Shown here piece after piece: positions 8,857-18,399 of a stretch of DNA of 64,000 nt; positions within the stretch are counted from its first letter, which is position 1, and every line of letters begins with the position of its first letter. The stretch is taken from positions 56,706 through 120,705 of the forward strand of contig DAHUXR010000001.1 of assembly GCA_027307045.1 (NCBI GenBank). The letters run 5' to 3'. The notes under the pieces were generated by a model. That model had not been told where the DNA came from. It made no database searches and saw only the letters and a program-made list of their open reading frames with translations. The position numbers and the translations under genes were made by a program. This DNA comes from Acidobacteriaceae bacterium. GTDB lineage: Bacteria > Acidobacteriota > Terriglobia > Terriglobales > Acidobacteriaceae.

Positions 8857-9531
8857 TTGATAGAGCTAGCGCCCTCCATATTGTCGGCGGATTTTGCCCA
8901 CCTGGGAGACCAGATCCAGGCGGTGGCGGAAGGCGGCGCAACCGTGCTGCACGTGGATGTAATGGACGGGCATTTTGTGCCGAATATTACGATTGGGCCT
9001 CCGGTGGTGGCCAGCGTGAGGAAGGTAACGAACCTGCCGCTGGACTGCCATTTGATGATTGAGAACCCTGACCAGTACATTCCGGCGTTTGTGGATGCCG
9101 GAGCGGACTGGATTTCCGTGCATCAGGAAGCATGCGTGCACCTGAACAGGACGATTGAACTGATCCGCAGCCACGGCGCGAATCCGGGCGTGGTAATCAA
9201 TCCGGCAACGCCGGTAGGGACGCTGGAAGAAGTGCTGGACATGGTGCATCACGTTCTGGTGATGTCAGTGAATCCGGGCTTTGGCGGGCAGAAATTTATT
9301 CCTTCGTCACTGGAGAAGGTACGCAAGCTGGCGCTGATGCGCACGGCGCGCAACGCGAACTTTAGAATCGAGATTGACGGTGGCATGGCCCCGGACACGA
9401 TTGGCCAGGCAGTGCGGGCCGGAGTTGAGGTGCTGGTGGCCGGAAATGCCGTTTTCGGCAAGGGAAATCCCAGAGAGAACACGCAGCGCCTGCTGAAACT
9501 GGCGACAGAAGCCACGCTGCAAAGAGTCTGA
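8857..9531 (+). CDS. rpe: Ribulose-phosphate 3-epimerase
   Basis: A 224-residue TIM-barrel enzyme that interconverts D-ribulose 5-phosphate and D-xylulose 5-phosphate in the cytosolic pentose phosphate pathway. The family landmarks are all present: LAPSILSADF at the N-terminus, HVDVMDGHFVPN, CHLMI, MSVNPGFGGQKF and EIDGG near the phosphate-binding end. Length is normal. The start is TTG (ttgatagagc), placed so that the conserved IELAPSILSAD opens the protein; no better ATG exists. It is followed by a repetitive spacer and then a BamD-like gene in the same direction. Confidence 0.95.
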   Translation: MIELAPSILSADFAHLGDQIQAVAEGGATVLHVDVMDGHFVPNITIGPPVVASVRKVTNLPLDCHLMIENPDQYIPAFVDAGADWISVHQEACVHLNRTIELIRSHGANPGVVINPATPVGTLEEVLDMVHHVLVMSVNPGFGGQKFIPSSLEKVRKLALMRTARNANFRIEIDGGMAPDTIGQAVRAGVEVLVAGNAVFGKGNPRENTQRLLKLATEATLQRV

Positions 9532-9540
9532 AGTTTGATG

Positions 9541-9741
9541 CGCAAAGACAATCGTAAAGACAGGCGCGTAAAAGACATATGCCCGGAAAAGTTTGGCTGC
9601 TGGGGCCTTCATTTGCTAGATCGATTCGCAAGATCGTTGACTGGTAAAAGCGTCTGTAAGATTGGTGGCTAGTAAGACCCTTGGTCCGTAAAGGCGCTGA
9701 TTCGCAAGACCAGATTTGTAAGATCCAGGTCCGAAAGATAG
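9541..9741 (+). repeat. Degenerate array with about 15-bp period upstream of the BamD-like gene
   Basis: A motif close to CGTAAGA(C/T)C recurs at roughly 9553, 9567, 9627, 9642, 9655, 9671, 9687, 9703, 9717 and 9732. From 9627 the spacing is 13-16 bases. The array fills almost the whole gap between rpe and the next gene. It could be a decayed minisatellite or a row of binding sites. Confidence 0.5.
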
Positions 9742-9787
9742 TAATTCCTTCAGGGCACGTCCTTAGAATTTTGAGGTAGGTAGGTAA

Positions 9788-11137
9788 ATGGTGCGAAAAA
9801 TTCTTGTTTCAGCCGTATTGGCCGGCGCAGTGCTGGCCTCAAGCGGATGCCATCACAAAGTCCAGAACCCCCTGGCGAACATTGATTCAAAGCAGCCGGA
9901 TAAGAGCCTATTCGACCGTTCCATGGATTCAATGAAGAAGGCGCATTATCAGGAAGCCAGGACTCTGCTTGAGACGCTGATCAACACGTATCCTGACTCC
10001 GAATACATTGCGCGGGCCAAGCTGGCGCTGGGCGACGCATGGTACAACGAAGGCGGCAAAGCGGCATGGCAGCAGGCCGAATCGGAATATAAGGACTTTC
10101 AGACGTTTTTCCCCAACCTGCCGGAAGCCTCAGAAGCGCAGTTGAAGATTGCGTCCATGCATTATCGCGAAATGGAAAAACCGGACCGCGATTACACGGA
10201 AGCGCAACGCGCGGCCGACGAGTATAAGCAACTGATCCAGCAATATCCTGACAGTCCGCTGGTGCCGCAGGCGAAGCAGAAATTGCGCGAGGTGCAGGAG
10301 ATACTGGGGGAGCGCCAGTATCGCATCGCGAACTTCTATTTCCTGCGTGAGAATCTGGCGGCATCACAGGCGCGTCTGCAATCGCTGACGGAATCCTACC
10401 CGCTCTATTCACAGTCCGATGAAGCGCTGTTTGAGCTGGGCAACATATATGAAAAAGAAGCTGCCGGGCTGAAGAAGCAGAAGCTTCCGGAAGCGCAGAA
10501 AGAAAAGCTGGTGGCGCAATATGAAAAGAAGGCGATTGACGCTTACTCCAGGATCATCACGCGCTATCCGGCAACAGACCGGGTGGGCGACGCCAAGAGA
10601 CGTTTGGAGGCCCTGAACGCTCCAATTCCGGAGCCTACAGCGGAAGCGCTGGCGGAGAGCAAAGCGGAAGAAGCGAGCCGCGAGAAGGTAAAGCTGGTAG
10701 CCAAATTGACCGGCAATTTCAAGAAGCATCCAAACATGGCGCCTGCAACCAAAGTAGGCGAGCCCAACCTGCAGGAAGAAACAGTTACAAGCGCGCCGGA
10801 AATCATCAATGACTTGAACAAACAGGTCAGCGGCGTGGCGGCCGGCAATAGTGTTGGAGTGCAGGCCGTGGGCACAAGAACAGGAACGCCGGACGCTAAC
10901 GACAAAGCGCCGGGCACACAGGATTCCACTCCTGAAGAGGGAGCCGCGCCTAAACCAGCGGCGCCGCAGGTGAATGAAATCCAGAAGCCCGATCCGACAC
11001 AGTCGAGCAGCCAGACAAGTGCGGAGAACGGCCAAGCAGCCGCCGCGGACAACAAAGCAGCGCCGGTGGACCAGAAACAGGAATCCAGCAGCAAGAAAAA
11101 AGAGAAGAAGGGGCTGCGCAAGCTGATTCCGTTTTAA
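9788..11137 (+). CDS. bamD: BamD-like outer-membrane assembly lipoprotein with extended C-terminus
   Basis: A 449-residue protein. A short signal sequence ends at a lipobox-like C21 (VLASSGC). The TPR-rich body at about 40-280 contains tandem helical hairpins with YPDSEYIARAKLALGDAWY, YPDSPLVPQAKQKL and YPATDRVGDAKRRLEAL. This spacing of YP-D repeats is typical of BamD/YfiO, the lipoprotein that works with BamA to insert beta-barrel proteins. The last 150 residues are Ala/Pro/Gln-rich, disordered and end in a Lys-rich KKKEKKGLRKLIPF, an extension not found in Escherichia coli BamD (about 245 residues). The ATG is preceded by GGTAGGTAGGT. It could be a general TPR lipoprotein rather than the essential BamD. 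Confidence 0.75.
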   Translation: MVRKILVSAVLAGAVLASSGCHHKVQNPLANIDSKQPDKSLFDRSMDSMKKAHYQEARTLLETLINTYPDSEYIARAKLALGDAWYNEGGKAAWQQAESEYKDFQTFFPNLPEASEAQLKIASMHYREMEKPDRDYTEAQRAADEYKQLIQQYPDSPLVPQAKQKLREVQEILGERQYRIANFYFLRENLAASQARLQSLTESYPLYSQSDEALFELGNIYEKEAAGLKKQKLPEAQKEKLVAQYEKKAIDAYSRIITRYPATDRVGDAKRRLEALNAPIPEPTAEALAESKAEEASREKVKLVAKLTGNFKKHPNMAPATKVGEPNLQEETVTSAPEIINDLNKQVSGVAAGNSVGVQAVGTRTGTPDANDKAPGTQDSTPEEGAAPKPAAPQVNEIQKPDPTQSSSQTSAENGQAAAADNKAAPVDQKQESSSKKKEKKGLRKLIPF

Positions 11138-11292
11138 ACGGGCCGCTTGATTTGGACGTCTCACGGAACCCACAGGGACTAGCACTTTTGGAATGCGCAG
11201 AATGCATGTCTCTGTTGGTTCTGAGGTAGTGTTCCGATTGACTTCACAGCTAATTATCAGTAAGTTAGCCCTGTTTCCCGCCTCATAAAGGG

Positions 11293-11354
11293 ATTAATGC
11301 GCCGGCGCGCGATTTTGGTTCGTCCGGATATGGCATAGCCAGCGGCGCATTAAT
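11293..11354. promoter_or_regulatory. 12-bp inverted repeat upstream of the CheY-type gene
   Basis: ATTAATGCGCCG at 11293-11304 is the exact reverse complement of CGGCGCATTAAT at 11343-11354. The arms are separated by 38 bases and end 44 bp before the GTG start at 11399. A pair of operator half-sites or a cruciform is inferred. Confidence 0.5.
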
Positions 11355-11398
11355 GCCAGTTGATGCACGGCGCGCAGCTTTAAGAAGGTGTTTTTTAC

Positions 11399-13129
11399 GT
11401 GTCTTTAAGAATTCTATTTGCCGATGACAGCATGACCGCCCAGAATATGGGCAAGAAAATCCTTTCTGAAGCGGGCTACGACGTGGTGGCTGTCAGCAAC
11501 GGCGCGGCTGCCGTGAAGAAAATTGCCGAGCAGAAGCCCGACATCATCATTCTTGACGTTTACATGCCGGGATATTCCGGGCTGGAAGTCTGCGAAAAAG
11601 TGCGCGGCTCTCTGGAGACAATGAAGACGCCGGTGCTGCTGACTGTCGGCAAGATGGAGCCGTACAAACCGGAAGACGCGAACCGCGTCAAGGCAGATGG
11701 CGTGATCATTAAGCCATTTGAAGCCAGCGACCTTCTGGCAATTATCAAGAAATTTGAAGAACGTATTGGGCAAACGCCAGTTCCACCCATGGTGGCACAG
11801 GCTGTGCGCGCGGAAGTCCAATACCAGGAAGATACGAGCGCACCGGTTGAACACCTGGACCACAATTCGACAGGCAAATCCAGCTCTCAGCCGATGGTGG
11901 AAGTTCCGGACCATATGGCTGGCGCCGCCGCGTTCAACGATATGCTGGGAGCGGATTCCTCTATAGCTCCGCAGCATTTTGGCGTGAGCAGCCCCGCGGC
12001 AACGTTTGAAACGTCTGTAATCGTGCCCGCTCCGCCGATTCCCACAGCAGACTACGAACTGCCTGGTGGATGGAAGGAAGAAGCAAGACCGGAACCCGCT
12101 GCCGTTGCGCCTGTTGCGGAGCCCGAACCAGAGATCACCGCCACGCCGGTAGAAGTGGCGCCTGATCCGGTTGCCGCTGAAGCGGAGCCGGAAACAGTGG
12201 CAATGGAACCGCTTGCTGATCCGGAAACAGACAGAATGCCGGCGGAAGCCGCTGAAGGTGTGTCCGCGGCAGCGGAGCCTGCGCATCCGCAATTTATACC
12301 TGTCTATAAGGAACCGGAGCCGCAACCACAGCAACAAGCGGCTGCTTATGAAGTGTTGCCAACGGCCGCACCGCCTATTGGCGACATAGAGATTCCGCGC
12401 GAACCGGAATTGCAGGAAACGGCCGATGAAACCACGCGAGCAACTGTGGCGGACAGAGTCGAGCCGGGACTGCTATCAACTTTTGAGGCGGAGCCGGGAG
12501 CGGAACGAAAATTCGCAGCGGCAGAACCGCCGGCTTCATGGCCATCCAGCAATAGTTCAAGCGCCGCGGCCCAGGAAACGCCTGCCGCAACCGCAATGGA
12601 AGTTGCATCTGCCGCTGGCGAGCAGTTTCCGATCAAGGCAGCGACGGCGGAAGTCAGCGATGCAGATTTTGAAGCGCGTGTAGCAGCCGCGATGGCCGCT
12701 TATAGCCACGCCACGGCGCCGGTTGAGGTGCATGAAAGCTCAGTTGTGGCGCCAGTAGAAATCCAGCCCGAACCGCCCGCCGAAGCGGCCCCGGTGGCTG
12801 AAGCAAAGCCGGTAGAAGAAGCTGTGCCATCGTTCGAATATCGTCCGCCAGTGCGCATTGCCGAGCCGGTGGAGATGGCTCCTGCGGCCTCAGTTGAAAG
12901 CTTAGCGGCTACTCCGGAGAGCATCGATCCGCCTTTTGCTTCGGCGCATGAAGCCGTGACCCAAGTCCATGAGGCTGTTACGTCGGGCGTGGAAGCTGCG
13001 GCCGTTGCAGCAGCAACGGAAACCGGAGCCGAGCACCATAACATCGCCCAGGCCGTGCATCGAGTAATGGAGCGGCTGAAGCCTGAGTTGGTGGAAGAAA
13101 TCATGCGCGAGCTGAAGTCCAAAAAATAA
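11399..13129 (+). CDS. Single receiver-domain response regulator with long Ala/Pro/Glu-rich tail
   Basis: A 576-residue protein. Residues 1-120 form a CheY-like receiver: acidic pair D9-D10, phospho-acceptor D53 in ILDVYMPG, and conserved K105 in IIKPFE. Residues about 125-540 are low-complexity, rich in Ala, Pro, Glu and Val. The final 35 residues return to an ordered amphipathic helix (HRVMERLKPELVEEIMRELKSKK) that may be a docking or oligomerisation motif. There is no DNA-binding domain, so output by protein contact is inferred. No cognate kinase is adjacent. The start is GTG with AAGAAGGTG upstream. A hairpin terminator closes the unit. Confidence 0.8.
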   Translation: MSLRILFADDSMTAQNMGKKILSEAGYDVVAVSNGAAAVKKIAEQKPDIIILDVYMPGYSGLEVCEKVRGSLETMKTPVLLTVGKMEPYKPEDANRVKADGVIIKPFEASDLLAIIKKFEERIGQTPVPPMVAQAVRAEVQYQEDTSAPVEHLDHNSTGKSSSQPMVEVPDHMAGAAAFNDMLGADSSIAPQHFGVSSPAATFETSVIVPAPPIPTADYELPGGWKEEARPEPAAVAPVAEPEPEITATPVEVAPDPVAAEAEPETVAMEPLADPETDRMPAEAAEGVSAAAEPAHPQFIPVYKEPEPQPQQQAAAYEVLPTAAPPIGDIEIPREPELQETADETTRATVADRVEPGLLSTFEAEPGAERKFAAAEPPASWPSSNSSSAAAQETPAATAMEVASAAGEQFPIKAATAEVSDADFEARVAAAMAAYSHATAPVEVHESSVVAPVEIQPEPPAEAAPVAEAKPVEEAVPSFEYRPPVRIAEPVEMAPAASVESLAATPESIDPPFASAHEAVTQVHEAVTSGVEAAAVAAATETGAEHHNIAQAVHRVMERLKPELVEEIMRELKSKK

Positions 13130-13150
13130 CGCAAAAATCCTGTGTTCCTG

Positions 13151-13177
13151 AAGCGGCGTCTCTAGCGTCGCTTTTTG
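13151..13177 (+). terminator. Rho-independent terminator
   Basis: AGCGGCG pairs with CGTCGCT (one G-T wobble) around a 7-base loop and runs into TTTTT, 22 bp after the response regulator stop. Confidence 0.7.
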
Positions 13178-13325
13178 TATTAAGTGCTTCAGGCATGGGC
13201 GGGTTGCCTTTAAGCAGCAGCTCTGGCGCAATTCTTGACCACAACTGCCCATCGAGGAATGGAATCTAACTCCAGAGACCAGATAGTCGAAATAAGAAAT
13301 GGACATGGTCCAGGGAGAAAAGTTT

Positions 13326-14267
13326 ATGCGCAGCGTTTTGAAGCCGTCAGTTTTAAGATCGTCAGTTTTAAGATCGTCAGCGATCGCGGTGATGTTTGTC
13401 ATAGGGCTTGGGATTTCGTCCAATGCACAGTCAACTCCGCCAGGTTCGTATCAACAGACCTGCAGGAACATTGATTTTCACGATGACGTCCTGATGGCAA
13501 ATTGCCAGGATTCCACCGGACGCTGGCAAAGCGCTCAACTGCGCGACGTGCAAAGCTGCCGTAGTGACATCATTAACGACGATGGCGCTTTGCGGTGCAG
13601 CAGAAGCGGCGGAGTTGCGGCGGGACTTCCGGGCGGCTCTTACACGCAATCCTGCCAGGACGTGCGCCAGCATGGCGATGATCTTGAAGCCCGCTGCCCA
13701 ACAGCAAGCGGTGACTGGAAAACCACCAAACTGGATGACTACAACAAATGTCGCGGCGAAATTGTGAATGATAACGGCAAGCTGCGCTGCGTCTCAGGCG
13801 TTTACGGCGGACCGGGCGCACCTGTGGGCGGTTACCAGGGTGGCTATCCATCCACTGCCGGCGGCTTCACCGGCTCGTATACCCAGACCTGCAAGGACAT
13901 CAAGAGCCATGGCGACGATCTGCAAGCACGTTGCAAGACCGTAAACGGCGATTGGAATAATACCAAGCTCGACGATTACCGGAAATGCAAGGGACAGATC
14001 ATCAATGACGATGGCAACCTGAAGTGCGTGGCTGCTGGATACGGTGGAATCGGACGCGGTGGCTATCCGGCCGGTACCTATCAACAGGGAAATTTTCCGG
14101 CAGGTTCTTACACGCAGTCGTGCGATGGAATTCGCATCGATGGCGACGACCTGAAGGCTCATTGCCAGACCAGGGATGGTGGATCGCGAGACGCCAAGCT
14201 GGATGACTTCCAAAAGTGCAAGAGTGACATCATCAATGATGATGGTCGCCTGCGCTGCGAACGGTAA
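13326..14267 (+). CDS. Secreted protein with four CVNH (cyanovirin-N homology) repeats
   Basis: A 313-residue exported protein. A signal peptide (KPSVLRSSVLRSSAIAV...SSNAQS) precedes four units of about 50 residues at roughly 41-91, 104-155, 183-234 and 260-313. Each has the pattern GSY-QTC-(I/V)-DDL-A-C, LDD--KC and I(I/V)ND(D/N)G-LRC, with four cysteines. This matches CVNH domains, which bind carbohydrate in cyanovirin-N and fungal homologues. Gly/Tyr/Pro-rich linkers join units 2-3 and 3-4. A sugar-binding role at the surface or in the periplasm is inferred. The start is taken at 13326 behind GGGAGA; an earlier ATG at 13299 lacks a ribosome-binding site. The signal peptide contains a 15-bp tandem duplication. 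A strong terminator follows. Confidence 0.85.
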   Translation: MRSVLKPSVLRSSVLRSSAIAVMFVIGLGISSNAQSTPPGSYQQTCRNIDFHDDVLMANCQDSTGRWQSAQLRDVQSCRSDIINDDGALRCSRSGGVAAGLPGGSYTQSCQDVRQHGDDLEARCPTASGDWKTTKLDDYNKCRGEIVNDNGKLRCVSGVYGGPGAPVGGYQGGYPSTAGGFTGSYTQTCKDIKSHGDDLQARCKTVNGDWNNTKLDDYRKCKGQIINDDGNLKCVAAGYGGIGRGGYPAGTYQQGNFPAGSYTQSCDGIRIDGDDLKAHCQTRDGGSRDAKLDDFQKCKSDIINDDGRLRCER

Positions 14268-14282
14268 GCAGGGGGTAATCTG

Positions 14283-14339
14283 AAATCGCGCGATCGGCAA
14301 ATGGTGGGCGGGATTTGCTGTTTGCGCGATTTTCTTTTT
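14283..14339 (+). terminator. Rho-independent terminator with nested stem
   Basis: AAATCGCGC at 14283 pairs with GCGCGATTT at 14324, enclosing a second pair (GCAAAT/ATTTGC), and is followed by TTTCTTTTTG. It ends the CVNH gene. Confidence 0.8.
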
Positions 14340-14427
14340 GCATCGGATCGATTCGCTAATGATTTGAAGCGGTTGCTCACATCCGCATTGCGCCTGTAAT
14401 ATCGAAGATTAGCTCCTTACGGCGCAC

Positions 14428-17115
14428 ATGTCCCACGAACTCCCAAAAACCTACGATCCCAGCGCCATTGAAGTGCGCTGGGCGGAATACTGGGTCACGG
14501 AAAAGCTCTTCTCCGTGCAGACGCCGGAGCCTGGCTCGCCGGAATCCGCCAAGCCCATCTTTACGCTGCTGCTGCCGCCACCCAACGTTACCGGCCGCCT
14601 GCACATGGGCCACATGCTGAACCAGACGGAGATGGATATCATCACGCGCTGGCAGCGCATGCGCGGCTTTACCGCTCTCTGGTTGCCCGGAACCGATCAT
14701 GCCGGCATTGCCACGCAGATGATGGTGGAGCGCCAGCTTGCCACGGAAGGCAAGAGCCGACAGGGATTGGGCCGCGAAGCGTTCCTTCAACGCGTCTGGG
14801 AGTGGAAGAAGCATTATGGCGGCGCCATCCAGGCGCAGATGAAGCGGCTGGGCGCTTCAGTGGACTGGGACCGCGAATACTTCACCATGGACGAGAACCT
14901 TTCTCGCGCGGTGATTGAGTGCTTCGTCCGCCTGCACGAGCAAGGGCTGATTTATCGCGGCAAATACATCGTGAACTGGTGCCCCCGCTGCATGACGGCC
15001 ATTTCCGATCTCGAAGTGGTGCATGAAGATTTTGCCGGCAAGCTCTATGAGTTCCGCTATCCGCTGGCCGACGATCCAAAGCAGTTTGTGACCATCGCGA
15101 CTACGCGGCCGGAAACCATGCTGGGCGATACCGCGGTGGCGGTCAATCCGAAGGACGAGCGATATAAGAAGCGCGTCGGCAAAAAGCTGCGGCTGCCGCT
15201 GATGGACCGCGAGATTCCCATCATCGCCGATGATTTTGCCGATCCTCAGTTCGGCAGCGGCGCCGTGAAAGTCACGCCGGCGCACGATCCTAATGATTTT
15301 GCCATTGGTCTGCGTCACAATCTGCCGCAGATCAATGTGATGGATGACCAGGCGCGCATCAATGAGAATGGCGGGCCGTATAAAGGGCTGGATCGCTATG
15401 AGGCGCGGGAAAAGGTCCTGCGCGATCTTGAGGAGCTGGGCCTGCTTGCGGGCATCAAGGACCACACGCTGGCCATCGGCAAATGTGACCGCTGCAAGAC
15501 CATTGTGGAGCCGCGGCTTTCCACGCAGTGGTTCATCAAGATCCAGCCGCTGGCTGATCGCGCCATTGAAGCGGTGGAAAAAGGCGAGATCAAATTCACG
15601 CCGGAGAATTACGCCAAGACTTACTTCGAATGGATGCGCAACATCCATGACTGGTGCATCTCCCGCCAGCTGTGGTGGGGACACCGCATTCCAGCTTGGC
15701 ATTGCCAGGGGTGCTCGCACATCACCGTTGCGCGCACTGCGCCCGCGGCGTGCGAAAAATGCGGCGGCGCCAAAGTCACACAGGATAACGACGTGCTGGA
15801 CACATGGTTTTCTTCCGGCTTGCTGCCATTCACCGTCTTTGGCTGGCCGGAAAAGACCCGCGACCTGGATGTTTTTTATCCCACAATGCTGCTGATTACC
15901 GGCTTTGACATCCTGTTTTTCTGGGTGGCGCGCATGATCATGCTGGGCTGCCACTTCATGGCCGATCACAAGCAGGGCAGCGTACCGTTTAAGAACGTTT
16001 ATATCCATGCGCTGGTGCGCGATGCTGACCGCCAGAAGATGTCCAAGACCAAGGGCAACGTGATTGATCCCATTGAGGTCACGGAAAAGTACGGGACTGA
16101 CGCGGTGCGCTTCACGCTCGCATCCATGGCTTCACCCGGGACTGACATTGCTTTTTCAGAGAGCCGCACCGACGGCTATCGCGCTTTTGCCAACAAGATC
16201 TGGAACGCCGCGCGTTTCATGTTCATGAACCTGGATCGCGTTGAAGGGGCTAGCCTGACTGCAAGTGCAAAGCCGGAGCAGCACAGCAAGTTGGAGAACC
16301 GCTGGATTTATTCGCGCTTCCATCGCGTTGCCGGGCAGGTGAACCAGAGCCTTGTCGATTATCGTTTTGACGAAGCAGCCAACACCATCTACAAGTTTTT
16401 CTGGGGAGAGTTCTGCGACTGGTATCTGGAAATCATCAAACCGGCGCTTTCCGGGGCTCCAGAAGAAGCCCGCGACGCTGTGACTCTGCTAGGCGATCTA
16501 TTTGAAGGATCATTGCGCCTGCTTTCCCCGTTCATGCCGTTCATTACCGAAGAAGTCTGGCATGCGATGTATGAAGGCAAGCCGCCCGCAAAATCGATTG
16601 CTTTGGCGCAGTATCCTGAGCTTGACCAGCGCAGGCTCAACGATCAGGCGGAAGAGCAGATGTTGGTACTTCAGGACCTGATTGAAAAAATCCGCAACAT
16701 GCGCGCGGAAATGAAAGTGGAACCCAAGGTAAAGACTCCGGTAAAGATCCACGCTGCTGCCGAGGTGACAAAGCTGGTAACGGAAAATCGCGGTATGGTG
16801 GAACGGCTGGCCAGTGTCGATGGCATTGAGTTTGTGAGTCAGTCGCTTGCCCAGAGGCCGGGTGCGCGCAGCACGCCGAAATTTGAAGTCGCATTGGTGT
16901 ACGAACAGAAAATCGACGTCGCCGCCGAGCGCGAGCGCCTGACCAAAGACCTGACGAAGCTTGAAGGCGAGCTGGCCAATGCTGACCGTCAGCTGGGGAA
17001 CCAGCAATTTCTGGCCAAGGCTCCGGCGCCGGTGGTGGAAGGCATACGCAGGCGCCAGGGTGAATTGCACACGCTGATAGAAAAGGGAAAGGCCGCACTA
17101 GCAAAGCTGGGTTAA
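14428..17115 (+). CDS. valS: Valyl-tRNA synthetase
   Basis: An 895-residue class I aminoacyl-tRNA synthetase that attaches valine to tRNA-Val. The HIGH-type motif is in PPPNVTGRLHMGHMLN near residue 50-65. The editing (CP1) domain contains TTRPETMLGDTAVAVNP. The KMSKS loop reads RQKMSKTKGNVIDP near residue 537. The anticodon-binding domain and the C-terminal coiled-coil arm typical of ValS (ERLTKDLTKLEGELANADRQL) are complete. Length is normal for bacterial ValS. Two zinc-ribbon-like CxxC pairs (CDRCK, CEKCG) are visible in the catalytic half. It is a single gene behind the CVNH terminator, with nadC following 170 bp later. Confidence 0.97.
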   Translation: MSHELPKTYDPSAIEVRWAEYWVTEKLFSVQTPEPGSPESAKPIFTLLLPPPNVTGRLHMGHMLNQTEMDIITRWQRMRGFTALWLPGTDHAGIATQMMVERQLATEGKSRQGLGREAFLQRVWEWKKHYGGAIQAQMKRLGASVDWDREYFTMDENLSRAVIECFVRLHEQGLIYRGKYIVNWCPRCMTAISDLEVVHEDFAGKLYEFRYPLADDPKQFVTIATTRPETMLGDTAVAVNPKDERYKKRVGKKLRLPLMDREIPIIADDFADPQFGSGAVKVTPAHDPNDFAIGLRHNLPQINVMDDQARINENGGPYKGLDRYEAREKVLRDLEELGLLAGIKDHTLAIGKCDRCKTIVEPRLSTQWFIKIQPLADRAIEAVEKGEIKFTPENYAKTYFEWMRNIHDWCISRQLWWGHRIPAWHCQGCSHITVARTAPAACEKCGGAKVTQDNDVLDTWFSSGLLPFTVFGWPEKTRDLDVFYPTMLLITGFDILFFWVARMIMLGCHFMADHKQGSVPFKNVYIHALVRDADRQKMSKTKGNVIDPIEVTEKYGTDAVRFTLASMASPGTDIAFSESRTDGYRAFANKIWNAARFMFMNLDRVEGASLTASAKPEQHSKLENRWIYSRFHRVAGQVNQSLVDYRFDEAANTIYKFFWGEFCDWYLEIIKPALSGAPEEARDAVTLLGDLFEGSLRLLSPFMPFITEEVWHAMYEGKPPAKSIALAQYPELDQRRLNDQAEEQMLVLQDLIEKIRNMRAEMKVEPKVKTPVKIHAAAEVTKLVTENRGMVERLASVDGIEFVSQSLAQRPGARSTPKFEVALVYEQKIDVAAERERLTKDLTKLEGELANADRQLGNQQFLAKAPAPVVEGIRRRQGELHTLIEKGKAALAKLG

Positions 17116-17285
17116 GCTAAAGATCTATCCCCAATCGGAGAATTTGTGAAAGCGCTGGAAAAGACGCTCCCGATTCTAATGTGTGTAGGCGCGAGGCCCA
17201 TGGTCGCCGAGCGGCGTGATGCGGGGCTGGATAGACTAGCCAGAACGATACTTTCAAAGCGGTTTGGAGCGAAGCGACAAGAAAT

Positions 17286-18164
17286 ATGGATTGGCACAGC
17301 AGAAGACTAAGCGCAATTCTTGAGCATGCGCTGCTTGAGGACCGGGCAACGAGTGACGCCACGTCGCGCGCTTGCATTGACGCGCAGCAGCGCGCCACTG
17401 CCACCATCCTGGCCAAGCAGGATTGCATCCTGGCGGGCGTGGGAGCAACCGCGCGCATCCTGGAGATATACGAGCACCTGGACCGCAACGTGATCGGCCA
17501 TCCGGAAGTGATCAGTCATGGCGAAATCTTTGATGGAGTCAGGCTGCATAAAGGGCAGGCCATTGCCGTGGTACGGCACAATGCGCGGGCCTTGCTTTCC
17601 TGTGAGCGCGTGATCCTGAACGTCCTTCAGCGGCTCAGCGGCATTGCCACCACCACGCGCAAATATGTTGATGCCATCCATGGCACCAAGGCGCGAATCC
17701 TGGATACGCGCAAAACGGCCCCGGGACTGCGCGTGTTGGATAAGTATGCGGTCCGCTGCGGCGGAGGCCAGAATCATCGGCTTGATCTCTCTGACGGCAT
17801 GCTCATAAAAAATAATCACATCGCTCTGGCTGGAGGCGTAGCCGTGGCCTTGCAGAAAGCGTTGCGCAACCGCCGCGAGGAGCAGCCGATTGAAATTGAA
17901 GTGCGGTCGCTGGCTGAACTGGATGAAGCTTTAGCTAACGGAGCTGAGAGCATTCTGCTGGACAATATGAAGGTGGAAGATGTTCGCCAGGCGGTGCAGC
18001 GCGTCGCGGCCCATTCGCGACAGGTTCCGGTAGAAGCTTCTGGCGGCATTCGACTGGAAAATGTTCGCGAGTACGCCGAAACCGGTGTGGATTACATTTC
18101 TATTGGTGCGCTTACTCATTCGCCGCAGGCTGTGGACCTGAGCATGCGGATTGTTCCGGCGTAA
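17286..18164 (+). CDS. nadC: Nicotinate-nucleotide pyrophosphorylase (carboxylating)
   Basis: A 292-residue enzyme of NAD synthesis that converts quinolinate and PRPP to nicotinate mononucleotide, CO2 and pyrophosphate. Family motifs are present: NVLQRLSGIATTTRKYVDA, ILDTRKTAPGLRVLDKYAV, GGGQNHRLDLSDGMLIKNNH and, near the end, VEASGGIRLENVREYAETGVDYISIG. Length is normal. The ATG at 17286 directly follows an A-rich stretch and lacks a strong ribosome-binding site. nadA and nadB are not in the window. Confidence 0.95.
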   Translation: MDWHSRRLSAILEHALLEDRATSDATSRACIDAQQRATATILAKQDCILAGVGATARILEIYEHLDRNVIGHPEVISHGEIFDGVRLHKGQAIAVVRHNARALLSCERVILNVLQRLSGIATTTRKYVDAIHGTKARILDTRKTAPGLRVLDKYAVRCGGGQNHRLDLSDGMLIKNNHIALAGGVAVALQKALRNRREEQPIEIEVRSLAELDEALANGAESILLDNMKVEDVRQAVQRVAAHSRQVPVEASGGIRLENVREYAETGVDYISIGALTHSPQAVDLSMRIVPA

Positions 18165-18399
18165 ATAGAGCGTTTTAGGTGTTAAAAGTAGTAAACTGCG
18201 CTACCCCACGCCAAGACCGCAAGCTGGAGGTTCTCAAAGGTCGGATTAACAAAGTTCTAGACCATCGGCAAGAAGAAAGATTTCCAGCTATATCAACAAG
18301 ATAGGATTGGTGCGGGAGTTCGCGGCAGAGATTCGGTATTATAGGCAAGCTCTACACCTGCTCGAAGTAAGTCTGAAAAAAAGGAGAACTTTTCACTCT

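Noticed and set aside
14857-16008. A 383-codon minus-strand frame opposite valS
   Set aside because: It lies wholly inside a conserved tRNA synthetase gene and has no features of its own.
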